From assembly GCA_003554665.1 (NCBI GenBank), contig PWGY01000083.1:1-8828 (forward strand): a stretch of DNA of 8,828 nucleotides, read 5' to 3'. Shown piece after piece: positions 1 through 6,227 of this stretch. The notes under the pieces are model-generated. The model saw only the letters and a list, made by a program, of their open reading frames with translations, was not told the DNA's origin and did not search any database. This DNA is from Bacteroidales bacterium (GTDB taxonomy: Bacteria > Bacteroidota > Bacteroidia > Bacteroidales > UBA7960). Position 1 is the first letter of the stretch, and every line of letters starts with the position of its first letter. The position numbers and the translations under genes were made by a program.

Positions 1-76
1 AACCAACAACCGCGCAGCTCCGTCCACGATTTATGGGCAACCCCCAGTGCCTCAGCCCATGAGAACCAACAACCAA
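1..76. repeat. Non-coding repeat-like DNA at the left edge
   Basis: I see no gene here. The 11-mer AACCAACAACC occurs twice in the same orientation, at 1-11 and 64-74. Between the copies is a 6-bp inverted repeat, ATGGGC at 33-38 and GCCCAT at 55-60, with a 16-base loop. A GC-rich hairpin follows directly at 77-92. Short CAA/ACC direct repeats mixed with hairpins resemble dispersed intergenic repeat units. Whether the unit recurs elsewhere in the genome cannot be seen from this window, so repeat status is an inference. Confidence 0.35.
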
Positions 77-92
77 GGGGGCGTCAGCCCCC
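77..92 (-). terminator. GC hairpin holding a stop codon; possible terminator
   Basis: GGGGGC (77-82) and GCCCCC (87-92) form a perfect 6-bp stem with a 4-base loop, GTCA on the plus strand. The stop codon of the upstream minus-strand GNAT gene (TGA, 84-86) lies in the loop. On the minus strand the hairpin is followed by a T/G-rich tract (TTGGTTGTTGGTT), so it could act as an intrinsic terminator, although the tail is not a pure U-run. It may instead be part of the repeat-like DNA at 1-76. Confidence 0.4.
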
Positions 93-1253
93 GACAACCG
101 GATGCCGTTCAAAAACAGCGTCCTCGTCGAAGAGTTTCCTGCAGGTGACCAGGGTAAACATTTTTTTTGCGCCCAGGTGTTCCACAATTCTGATCATTTT
201 CGGGTTGAAATCCCCGATCCAGGTAATGATCATCGATTTGTAATGGCCACGGCCGGAAATATTTTCCCTGAGTGACATGATCAGGGCACTTTCAAGCCCC
301 CTGTTCTGGTATTCCGGTACCACGCCAAAAACCATCCCGTAAATGGTACGGCATTTGCCCCTCCACCGGTGATAAAGGAACTTGATTTTGCCCGCCAGGT
401 TTAACCGGCCGTTTACATAGCGAAAAAGTTCATTCAGCTCAGGCAGGCTGATGAAAAAGGCCACAGGCTCTCCCTGGTGGTAGCCGAAAACAATCAGTTC
501 TTCATCAATGACGCTTTGCATCTCCTTAAAGGACTTTATGGCCTCCTCCATGGTCATCTCCCTGAAGCTTTGATGCGCTTCCCCCCATGCCTTGTTGTAG
601 ATGGTCATAAAATCCCGGGCGTATTTTTCCAGGTTGCGGGTGTGCAGGTGTTCAAAATGATATCCCTGGGTTTGGATCAGTCGCTGATATTTTTTTTCCA
701 GCACCGGAGGCAGACTGATACCGGTCGGAACATGATATACATATTGCTTATAATAAATCTGAAATCCGTAAGCTTCAAAAAGTTGCCTGTAATAAGGAGG
801 GTGATAGTTCATCAGGTAGGGAGGCGGTTGTCCGTGACCTTCCACCAGTAATCCCCAGAATCTTTCCTTTTCACCGAAGTTGACCGGCCCGTCCATTGCT
901 TCCATCCCATGTTCTTTAAGCCACGCCTTACAGGTATCAAACAGCAGAAAAGCCGCATCCTTGTCATTGATGCACTCGAAAAAGCCCATCCCGCCGGTTG
1001 GTTGTTTGAATGTACGGGCCAGTTGATCATTGACAAAGGCGGCAACCCGGCCGATCAGTGCTCCCTTTTCGTTTTTAAGGATCCAGCGTGTGGCTTCACC
1101 ATTACGGAACCGGGGGTTCTTATCCGGATCAAATACGGCTTCCACATCATGATCGAGATGGCTGATCCAGTTCGGATCACCGGCATAAATCAGCCGGGGG
1201 ATGTGTAAAAATTCCCGGGCGGTTTTTTTGTCCTTCACTTCTATGATTTCCAT
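84..1253 (-). CDS. GNAT-fold acetyltransferase-like protein, Bacteroidota type
   Basis: This 389-residue cytosolic protein has the look of a double GNAT fold. The N-terminal half has a GNAT-like strand GRVAAFVND (about 68-76) and a GFFEC segment (90-94). A family-typical stretch, DGPVNFGE followed by FWGLLVEG, sits at 121-139, with a PPYYRQLFEAYGF segment after it. The C-terminal half has the acetyl-CoA loop-like motif PEYQNRGLESAL, a version of Q/RxxGxG/A. Homologues are usually annotated only as hypothetical or N-acetyltransferase; substrate and reaction are unknown. I chose the ATG at 1253, whose product starts MEIIEVKDKK. The frame also offers a TTG at 1289, but a -7 box at 1297-1304 puts the transcription start near 1290, leaving no leader for TTG. 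The last residues, VVGG, are encoded in or beside a hairpin, so the natural C-terminus may have been altered. It is transcribed divergently from the SDR gene; no functional link is evident. Confidence 0.8.
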   Translation of the reverse strand: MEIIEVKDKKTAREFLHIPRLIYAGDPNWISHLDHDVEAVFDPDKNPRFRNGEATRWILKNEKGALIGRVAAFVNDQLARTFKQPTGGMGFFECINDKDAAFLLFDTCKAWLKEHGMEAMDGPVNFGEKERFWGLLVEGHGQPPPYLMNYHPPYYRQLFEAYGFQIYYKQYVYHVPTGISLPPVLEKKYQRLIQTQGYHFEHLHTRNLEKYARDFMTIYNKAWGEAHQSFREMTMEEAIKSFKEMQSVIDEELIVFGYHQGEPVAFFISLPELNELFRYVNGRLNLAGKIKFLYHRWRGKCRTIYGMVFGVVPEYQNRGLESALIMSLRENISGRGHYKSMIITWIGDFNPKMIRIVEHLGAKKMFTLVTCRKLFDEDAVFERHPVVGG

Positions 1254-1296
1254 GGGATGGGTTTTTCTGAAGCTGCTCAGTTCAGGCAAATATTGG

Positions 1297-1304
1297 CAAA
1301 ATTA
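1297..1304 (-). promoter_or_regulatory. Bacteroidota -7 box for the GNAT gene
   Basis: The minus strand reads TAATTTTG, a perfect match to TAnnTTTG, with 43 bases before the ATG at 1253. No TTG -33 element is visible at the usual spacing. Its position supports ATG 1253 over the upstream TTG codon at 1289. Confidence 0.5.
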
Positions 1305-1328
1305 TGGATTTCATTTTAAAAAATGCCG

Positions 1329-1336
1329 TAGGTTTG
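1329..1336 (+). promoter_or_regulatory. Bacteroidota -7 box for the SDR gene
   Basis: TAGGTTTG matches TAnnTTTG perfectly and lies 41 bases before the ATG at 1378, predicting a leader of about 35 nt. No TTG -33 element is visible. It faces away from the GNAT box at 1297-1304 with only 24 bp between them. Confidence 0.5.
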
Positions 1337-1377
1337 CAGTCTGATTGTGATGGTTCAATGCCAGGAATTTTTCAGAT

Positions 1378-2193
1378 ATGGATGGTGAATTTTTTCAGGA
1401 TAAGGTGGTGTTAATCACCGGTGCTTCATCCGGTATCGGACGTGCCCTGGTATCGGAAGCCCTTCGGAGGGGCGCTTTTGTTGTCCTTGCGGCCCGTTCA
1501 CGGGCAGAGATGCAGAAAGCAATGGAAGGTTCCGACAGGAGCAGGTACATGATCGTAACAACGGATGTGGCCAAAGAATCTGATTGTGCCAGGCTGCTGG
1601 AGCAGACCATCGAACGGTTTGGTCGTCTCGATCTGTTGATCAACAACGCCGGGGTGTCCATGCGTGCCTTGTTTGCCGATGCAGAACTGGGCGTGTTGGA
1701 GCACCTGATGCAGGTCAACTTCTGGGGTGCCGTCTATTGTACCAAATTTGCCCTTCCGCATTTGCTGAGATCAGAGGGCAGCGTAGTGGGGGTATCTTCC
1801 ATTGCCGGTTACAAGGGGCTGCCTGCCCGCAGCGGTTATTCTGCCTCCAAATTCGCCTTGCAGGGTTTTCTGGAATGTCCGCGTATTGAGAACCGGAAAA
1901 AAGGGCTTCATGTACTGATTGCCTGCCCCGGTTTCACCAGTTCGAATATCAGGAAAACGGCCCTGGCAAAAGATGGGAGCATGCAGGGCGAATCACCCCG
2001 TGATGAAGCAAAAATGATGCAGCCCGAAACGGTTGCCCGCCAGATACTGAAGGCTGTTGCCCGGCGAAAAAGGACACTGGTGCTGACCCGGCAGGGCAGG
2101 CTGACCGTATGGTTGAATAAACTTTTCCCTGCCTGGACCGACAAGCTTGTGTACGATCACATGGCAAAAGAGCCCGATTCCCCCTTCGCCTAG
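1378..2193 (+). CDS. Short-chain dehydrogenase/reductase (classical SDR)
   Basis: This 271-residue soluble oxidoreductase has all classical SDR landmarks. They are the nucleotide-binding TGASSGIG (14-21), D63-V64 at the adenine contact, NNAG (89-92), N114, and the catalytic set S141, Y154 and K158 (YSASK). R40, at the end of the second strand (AAR), suggests NADP(H) rather than NAD(H). The C-terminal basic stretch and the ending near KEPDSPF resemble DHRS7-like SDRs, but the substrate cannot be told from sequence. One oddity is proline at 168 in ECPRIE, in the helix after YxxxK where relatives usually carry ESLR-like residues; the fold otherwise looks intact. The gene stands alone on the plus strand behind its own -7 box, divergent from the GNAT gene. 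The start is the first ATG in frame and gives the standard short lead to the first strand. Confidence 0.9.
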   Translation: MDGEFFQDKVVLITGASSGIGRALVSEALRRGAFVVLAARSRAEMQKAMEGSDRSRYMIVTTDVAKESDCARLLEQTIERFGRLDLLINNAGVSMRALFADAELGVLEHLMQVNFWGAVYCTKFALPHLLRSEGSVVGVSSIAGYKGLPARSGYSASKFALQGFLECPRIENRKKGLHVLIACPGFTSSNIRKTALAKDGSMQGESPRDEAKMMQPETVARQILKAVARRKRTLVLTRQGRLTVWLNKLFPAWTDKLVYDHMAKEPDSPFA

Positions 2194-2233
2194 ATTAATT
2201 TTTTCAGGGCGATGCCACCTTAATAATTAATCT
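2192..2233. repeat. 9-bp AT-rich inverted repeat between SDR stop and next promoter
   Basis: AGATTAATT (2192-2200) and AATTAATCT (2225-2233) are exact reverse complements with a 24-base loop. The left arm overlaps the SDR stop codon. The right arm ends one base before the TATATTTG promoter box at 2235. It could be a weak terminator for the SDR gene or an operator for the downstream gene. It is AT-rich and lacks a terminal U-run, so neither role is certain. Confidence 0.35.
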
Positions 2234-2234
2234 G

Positions 2235-2242
2235 TATATTTG
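2235..2242 (+). promoter_or_regulatory. Bacteroidota -7 box for the small protein/manA pair
   Basis: TATATTTG matches TAnnTTTG perfectly and is 41 bases before the ATG at 2284. No TTG -33 is seen at the usual distance. It probably drives both the 153-residue protein gene and manA, since only 5 bp separate those genes. Confidence 0.55.
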
Positions 2243-2283
2243 TTTTCAGTACACCTGAATTACTCACCAGAAACACCCATCCC

Positions 2284-2745
2284 ATGAAAAACATAATGGA
2301 GATTAAGCCCCTGCATGGATTCGGCAGCCTGAAATTCGGTGCCACCCAAAAAGATGTGGAATCAGTACTGGGTCCTCCCCAGGAAACGGAAACCATTGAT
2401 GTGGAAGGAGAGATCCATGAAGTGGAGGTGTGGAGCTATTATGAGCTGGGGCATGCCGTTTATTTTGAAAAAGAGCTGAATAATGTGGTCACCAACTTCG
2501 AAACGGATAACTCCGGGGCCAGTATGTTCGGTCAGCAGGTTTTTGAACTGGATCAGGAAGCAGTGATTGACCTGATGAAAAAAAATGGCTTTGAAGATCA
2601 TGAAGTGGAGGATGACCCCGAGCTGGATGAACGGATCATCTTTTTCAATGATGCCCACATGCAGTTTGTGTTTGACAACGGCCGCCTCGGGCTGGTAAGC
2701 TGGGCGGTGGCCATGGATGAAGATGAAAAAATCCGCTGGCCCTGA
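2284..2745 (+). CDS. Small acidic protein with internal duplication, function unknown
   Basis: I do not recognise a named family for this 153-residue protein. It is acidic, has no signal peptide, membrane segment or cysteine motif, and is probably cytosolic. It begins with a GFGSLKFGATQKDVESVLGPP-like stretch, the pattern (small residues, then a helix ending in LGxP) seen in small proteins that bind partners. Two similar halves are visible, about 18-75 and 86-145. Each has FG near a helix with V at a fixed place, then an acidic loop and a strand pair: AVYFEKELNNVVTNF in the first, QFVFDNGRLGLVSW in the second. ATG 2284 is favoured by its distance from the -7 box; ATG 2296 is an in-frame alternative. 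It lies 5 bp upstream of manA, so the two are probably co-transcribed, but that does not show a role in mannose metabolism. Confidence 0.75.
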   Translation: MKNIMEIKPLHGFGSLKFGATQKDVESVLGPPQETETIDVEGEIHEVEVWSYYELGHAVYFEKELNNVVTNFETDNSGASMFGQQVFELDQEAVIDLMKKNGFEDHEVEDDPELDERIIFFNDAHMQFVFDNGRLGLVSWAVAMDEDEKIRWP

Positions 2746-2750
2746 TTCAT

Positions 2751-3743
2751 ATGCAGATGTCTTCCTTATACCCCCTGAAGTTTACGCCCGTTTTTAAGGA
2801 GAAGGTTTGGGGAGGAACCCGGATGAAGGCCCTGTTGGGAAAAGATTTTGACCCCCTTCCCAACTGTGGTGAATCCTGGGAGCTCTCCGGTGTGGAGGGC
2901 CATGAATCAGTCGTTGCCAATGGTTTCCTCGGGGGAAACACGATCAATGAACTGGCAGAGGTCTATATGGGCGATCTGGTCGGTGACAGGGTTTACAGCG
3001 ACCACGGGATCTCCCTTCCGCTGCTTTTTAAATTCCTGGATACCAGTCATCCCTTGTCCATTCAGGTTCATCCCGGCGATGCCATTGCCAGGGAGCGGCA
3101 CAACTGCAGCGGCAAAGCGGAAATGTGGTATGTGCTTGAGGCCGATCCGGGGGCGGAGATTTTGCTGGGGTTCAGCAAAGACACGGATCCGGGCGAATAC
3201 CTGCATCATCTTCAAAAACAGTCACTTCACAAGCTGTTGCGCAAAGAAAAAGTAAAACCCGGGGATGTGTTTTATATCCCGCCCGGGCAGGTGCACGGAA
3301 TCGGTGCAGGAATTACCCTTTGTGAGATCCAGCAGTCGTCCGACATCACATACCGCTTATATGACTGGGGAAGGGGAGCAGAATCGGGCAAGGCCCGTAA
3401 GCTGCACACGGAAGAAGCCATGGATGTGATCGATTTCAGGGCCGGTGACCAGCGGATCAATTATTCCGGAAATCTGAACCGCCCCGTTGAACTGGTGAAG
3501 TCTGCGGCTTTTACCACCAGGCTGATCAGTTTCGACAGTGAGCTTGAAAGTGATTATGTTTTTGTGGATTCATTCGTGGTATATATGTGTATCAGCGGGA
3601 GTGCAACCATCGCCTACCCCGGAGGCAAGGAGAAGCTCAAAACAGGGGAAACTGTGCTGCTCCCTGCTGAACTGAATGGTGTGACCCTGATCCCGGACGG
3701 GTTCTGCAGCCTGCTGGAGACCTACCTGCCGCAGGGATCTTAA
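2751..3743 (+). CDS. manA: Mannose-6-phosphate isomerase, class I
   Basis: This zinc enzyme interconverts mannose 6-phosphate and fructose 6-phosphate. It links glycolysis to GDP-mannose for glycans and also allows growth on mannose. The 330-residue protein is the short cupin-type form of Gram-positives and Bacteroidota. Visible landmarks are KVWGG (18-22), GESWE (40-44), PLSIQVHP (101-108), KAEMWYV (122-128), IPPGQVHG (176-183) and the YRLYDWGR stretch (201-208). By comparison with the Bacillus subtilis enzyme, the zinc ligands are H107, E124 and H182 with Q105 nearby, and R202 is the active-site arginine; all are present. ATG 2751 and ATG 2757 are both possible starts (MQM). The gene begins 5 bp after the preceding stop and has no promoter of its own, so it is probably second in a two-gene operon. 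It converges on the glycosyltransferase gene. Confidence 0.93.
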   Translation: MQMSSLYPLKFTPVFKEKVWGGTRMKALLGKDFDPLPNCGESWELSGVEGHESVVANGFLGGNTINELAEVYMGDLVGDRVYSDHGISLPLLFKFLDTSHPLSIQVHPGDAIARERHNCSGKAEMWYVLEADPGAEILLGFSKDTDPGEYLHHLQKQSLHKLLRKEKVKPGDVFYIPPGQVHGIGAGITLCEIQQSSDITYRLYDWGRGAESGKARKLHTEEAMDVIDFRAGDQRINYSGNLNRPVELVKSAAFTTRLISFDSELESDYVFVDSFVVYMCISGSATIAYPGGKEKLKTGETVLLPAELNGVTLIPDGFCSLLETYLPQGS

Positions 3744-3758
3744 GGATTTCCGGGTATA

Positions 3759-3785
3759 AAACTTGTTTTGTTTGCAACAAAGTTT
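3759..3785. terminator. Weak bulged hairpin between convergent genes
   Basis: In the 92-bp convergent gap, AAACTTGTT (3759-3767) can pair with AACAAAGTTT (3776-3785), with one bulged base and an 8-base loop. The stem is A/T-rich and no U-run follows on either strand. It may be a bidirectional terminator for manA and the glycosyltransferase gene, but support is weak. I see nothing else in the gap. Confidence 0.25.
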
Positions 3786-3835
3786 ATGCAGCCATCAATG
3801 GGGGTGCCGTAGATGATTTTGTCGTTACCCGGTGG

Positions 3836-4729
3836 TTAGCGTGCTGCCCGGCAAAGCTTGCAAAGTTTATACAGGTCGAACACCCGGAGCTTTGGCTGGC
3901 TGCCTTTGAGGTGCCTTTCTGCCGGTTTTGCCAGCAATACGGAAGCATTTCTGAAGATGAATGCCAACCCCCACTTCCTGAGGGTTAAATAGGTTTCGAG
4001 AATGGTCACCATGCGGGCGTAAACCGGATCCTTGCCGGTTAATCTGTAGGAACGCCACAGGTTGTTCATGCTTTCACTGGTTTTATCAAGAAAGGTGGTG
4101 GCAGGCTCCAGCCCCATGTGAAACAAAGGATTGTCAATATGAGTTACCGGAATACCGGCTTTTTTCAAAGCGTATCCCAACAGTGTATCTTCGTGTCCGT
4201 ACCCATTGAGTTCTTCCCGGAAACCTGTTTGGTGTATTAACCTTTTGTCGATCATGAAGTTGGAGGTCATGAAGGAGTGGTAAGGGCGTTGACTGCGCTT
4301 TTCAGCTGGCCTGACCTCGCGGCAGGTGCCCACCAGCCAGTGCAGGAATTCCGGATGCTCCGGGGGAATTTCGCTGTAACGATGTCCGCCGCAAACAACC
4401 TGATTCTCCTGCATGTGCGGGATGTAATTTTTCAGGAATTCACCCGAAGGTACCTCCATGTCGCAATCGATAAACAACAGGTACTGATATGAAGACCTTT
4501 TGGCAAGAAGGTTCCGTATCCTGCTTCTCCCGACGTTTTCCGGAAGTTCTTCATATTTAACAAGTGGGAGGGATTCCAGGGATCTGTTTTGGTGCTTTAT
4601 TGCCTCATCCGACCCGTCATCCAGCAACAGCAATTCTGCCGGCATGTCCATTTCCAGGGCCTGCCGGTGAAGCTTGTTCACCAGCTTTCCGACATACTGG
4701 TTATAGACGGGTATGCAGATGCTGAGCAT
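3836..4729 (-). CDS. Family 2 glycosyltransferase (GT-A fold)
   Basis: This 297-residue protein transfers a sugar from a nucleotide-sugar donor. It starts directly with the first GT-A strand (MLSICIPVYNQ). It has LLLDDGS (34-40), ENVGRSRIRN (64-73), the metal-binding DxD in FIDCDMEV (D88, D90), and TSNFMI (155-160). The acceptor-side/base motif GYGHEDTLLG (176-185) resembles the GxGxED signature of chondroitin-synthase-like and GalNAc-transferase-like GT2 enzymes. The C-terminal part, from about 215, is basic and helical with no clear transmembrane segment, so the enzyme probably works at the cytosolic face of the membrane. Donor and acceptor cannot be inferred. It follows trkH by 31 bp on the same strand but has its own -7 box in that gap, and its leader would be only about 13 nt. 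Convergent manA may feed mannose donors, but that is only positional. Confidence 0.85.
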   Translation of the reverse strand: MLSICIPVYNQYVGKLVNKLHRQALEMDMPAELLLLDDGSDEAIKHQNRSLESLPLVKYEELPENVGRSRIRNLLAKRSSYQYLLFIDCDMEVPSGEFLKNYIPHMQENQVVCGGHRYSEIPPEHPEFLHWLVGTCREVRPAEKRSQRPYHSFMTSNFMIDKRLIHQTGFREELNGYGHEDTLLGYALKKAGIPVTHIDNPLFHMGLEPATTFLDKTSESMNNLWRSYRLTGKDPVYARMVTILETYLTLRKWGLAFIFRNASVLLAKPAERHLKGSQPKLRVFDLYKLCKLCRAAR

Positions 4730-4749
4730 GAATGGTGGTTCTTGGTCAG

Positions 4750-4757
4750 CAAATATA
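4750..4757 (-). promoter_or_regulatory. Bacteroidota -7 box for the glycosyltransferase gene
   Basis: The minus strand reads TATATTTG, a perfect TAnnTTTG, in the 31-bp gap between trkH and the glycosyltransferase gene. Only 20 bases separate it from the ATG at 4729, so the leader would be unusually short. No TTG -33 is visible. It suggests the glycosyltransferase can be transcribed independently of trkAH. Confidence 0.45.
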
Positions 4758-4760
4758 GTA

Positions 4761-6227
4761 TTATTTTTTCCAGAAGGAAGGGGAGAATAACAGCAATACG
4801 GTAAAGAGTTCCAGTCGTCCCAGCAGCATGAAAAAACTCAGCACCCATTTGCCGCCCGTTGGAATGTGGGCGTAGTTCTCTACCGGCCCTACGCTGCCGA
4901 TGGCAGGACCGATATTGCCGAGGGTGGCAATGGATGCCCCTATGGCCGATGTGAAATCCAGTCCGTAGGCGGTCATGATCGCAGCTCCGCCAAAAAATAG
5001 CAAAATGTATAGTAAAAAGAATGCCAGAAAGTTGGTGATAATCTCCTGGGGAATGGCTTTGCCATCCAGTCGTACAGGGATTACAGCCATGGGATGCATC
5101 AGGCGTTTCAGCTCCAGACGGGTGTTTTTGATAAGCACCAGTACCCGGATCATTTTGAGCCCGCCGCCGGTGGATCCGATACATCCGCCCGTGAACATCA
5201 GCAGAAATATCAAAAACCACAGAGATCCGCTCCATTCAAGATAATCTGTGGTGACAAAACCTGTGGTTGTGGCAATGGCTACGGTCTGAAACAGGCTGTC
5301 GCGGAATGCCTTTTCCAGCCCCGCCTGATGGAGGATAAAAACGGCCAGGGTCAGCACCAGTGTAAACAGGCCGATCACGGAAAGGTAGAACCTGAGCTCC
5401 TCGTTACCCAGTACTTTCCGGAACTGTCCTTTCAGGAGAAAGTAATGCTGTGCAAAACTGATCCCCGCCATGATCATAAAAAAGATGATCACATATTGTA
5501 TGTAGGGGGAGTAGCCTGCGATGCTGTCATTCTGCGTGGAGAAACCGCCGGTGGCCATGGTGCTGAATGCGTGGTTCAGGCTATGAAAAAAGTCCATGCC
5601 GCCGAGCATCAGCAAAGCCATCAGTGCAAAAGTCAGAAAAACATATATGCCCCAAAGTCGTTTTGCTGTTTGTGTGATCCGCGGATGCAGTCTGCTGGGG
5701 GTAGTTCCGGGTGATTCCGCAATGAATAGCTGCATCCCCCCAACTCCCAAAATAGGAAGGATGGCCAGGGTCAGAACAATAATGCCCATACCCCCCAGCC
5801 AATGAGTTGTACTTCTCCAGAACAGAAGCCCTTTTTCTACGCCTTCTATGTCTTCAAGTATGGTGGCACCAGTAGTCGTAAAACCGGAAATTGTTTCAAA
5901 AAAGGCATCGGTGTAGGAAGTGGTAGTGCCAGCGATAAAAATCGGCAAAGCACCGAATGCAGAAATGGATAACCAGGTAAGGGTCACGATCAGGTAACCT
6001 TCTTTTTTGCCAATGTTTCTATGGTCGTGTTTTCTGGCAGCAAGGAAAAGGCAAATGCCGGCAATGAAAGTGATCAGGCTGCTCAGGGCAAGGGCCCGGG
6101 CTGACATGCTTTCATTATAATGGACAGACCAGCTTACAGAGATCAGCATACAGCCGGATACGATCATCAGAAGTATTCCGATGAATTTGATGATCACACT
6201 GAAGTTTACAGGGTATCTGGGCTTCAC
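4761..6227 (-). CDS. trkH: Trk potassium uptake channel subunit TrkH
   Basis: TrkH is the membrane pore of the Trk/Ktr superfamily, importing K+ across the inner membrane under control of TrkA. The 488-residue protein shows the four pore-loop repeats of the family. The selectivity-filter segments are SGFTTTGAT (about 114-122), STMATGGFST (about 222-231), ATTTGFVTTD (about 319-328) and ATLGNIGPAIG (about 434-444). All four filter glycines are present. The flexible gating loop GGCIGSTGGG (about 347-356) after the third pore is conserved, and an arginine in GRLELF lies in the last helix. Two extra N-terminal helices (about 11-33 and 43-64) match the TrkH rather than KtrB layout. The start is GTG at 6227, overlapping the trkA stop by 4 bases (GTGA), which points to translational coupling. 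It is the second gene of the trkA-trkH operon. I see no defect. Confidence 0.95.
   Translation of the reverse strand: MKPRYPVNFSVIIKFIGILLMIVSGCMLISVSWSVHYNESMSARALALSSLITFIAGICLFLAARKHDHRNIGKKEGYLIVTLTWLSISAFGALPIFIAGTTTSYTDAFFETISGFTTTGATILEDIEGVEKGLLFWRSTTHWLGGMGIIVLTLAILPILGVGGMQLFIAESPGTTPSRLHPRITQTAKRLWGIYVFLTFALMALLMLGGMDFFHSLNHAFSTMATGGFSTQNDSIAGYSPYIQYVIIFFMIMAGISFAQHYFLLKGQFRKVLGNEELRFYLSVIGLFTLVLTLAVFILHQAGLEKAFRDSLFQTVAIATTTGFVTTDYLEWSGSLWFLIFLLMFTGGCIGSTGGGLKMIRVLVLIKNTRLELKRLMHPMAVIPVRLDGKAIPQEIITNFLAFFLLYILLFFGGAAIMTAYGLDFTSAIGASIATLGNIGPAIGSVGPVENYAHIPTGGKWVLSFFMLLGRLELFTVLLLFSPSFWKK

Noticed and set aside
161..168. Run of eight T in the GNAT gene as a possible frameshift or phase-variation site
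   Set aside because: The reading frame stays open on both sides and the protein sequence is continuous, so no frameshift needs to be invoked.
1254..1289. TTG start at 1289 extending the GNAT protein by 12 residues
   Set aside because: The predicted transcript starts near 1290, leaving no leader, and the ATG at 1253 gives the expected N-terminus.
3744..3835. Possible small RNA or small gene in the convergent gap
   Set aside because: No open frame with a plausible start, no -7 box and only a weak A/T-rich hairpin.
5094..5714. 206-residue open frame opposite trkH
   Set aside because: It lies wholly antisense to a confidently identified gene, lacks family motifs or a promoter, and has shadow-like composition.
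6224..6227. Four-base trkA/trkH overlap as something unusual
   Set aside because: Such GTGA/ATGA overlaps are routine for translationally coupled subunits.
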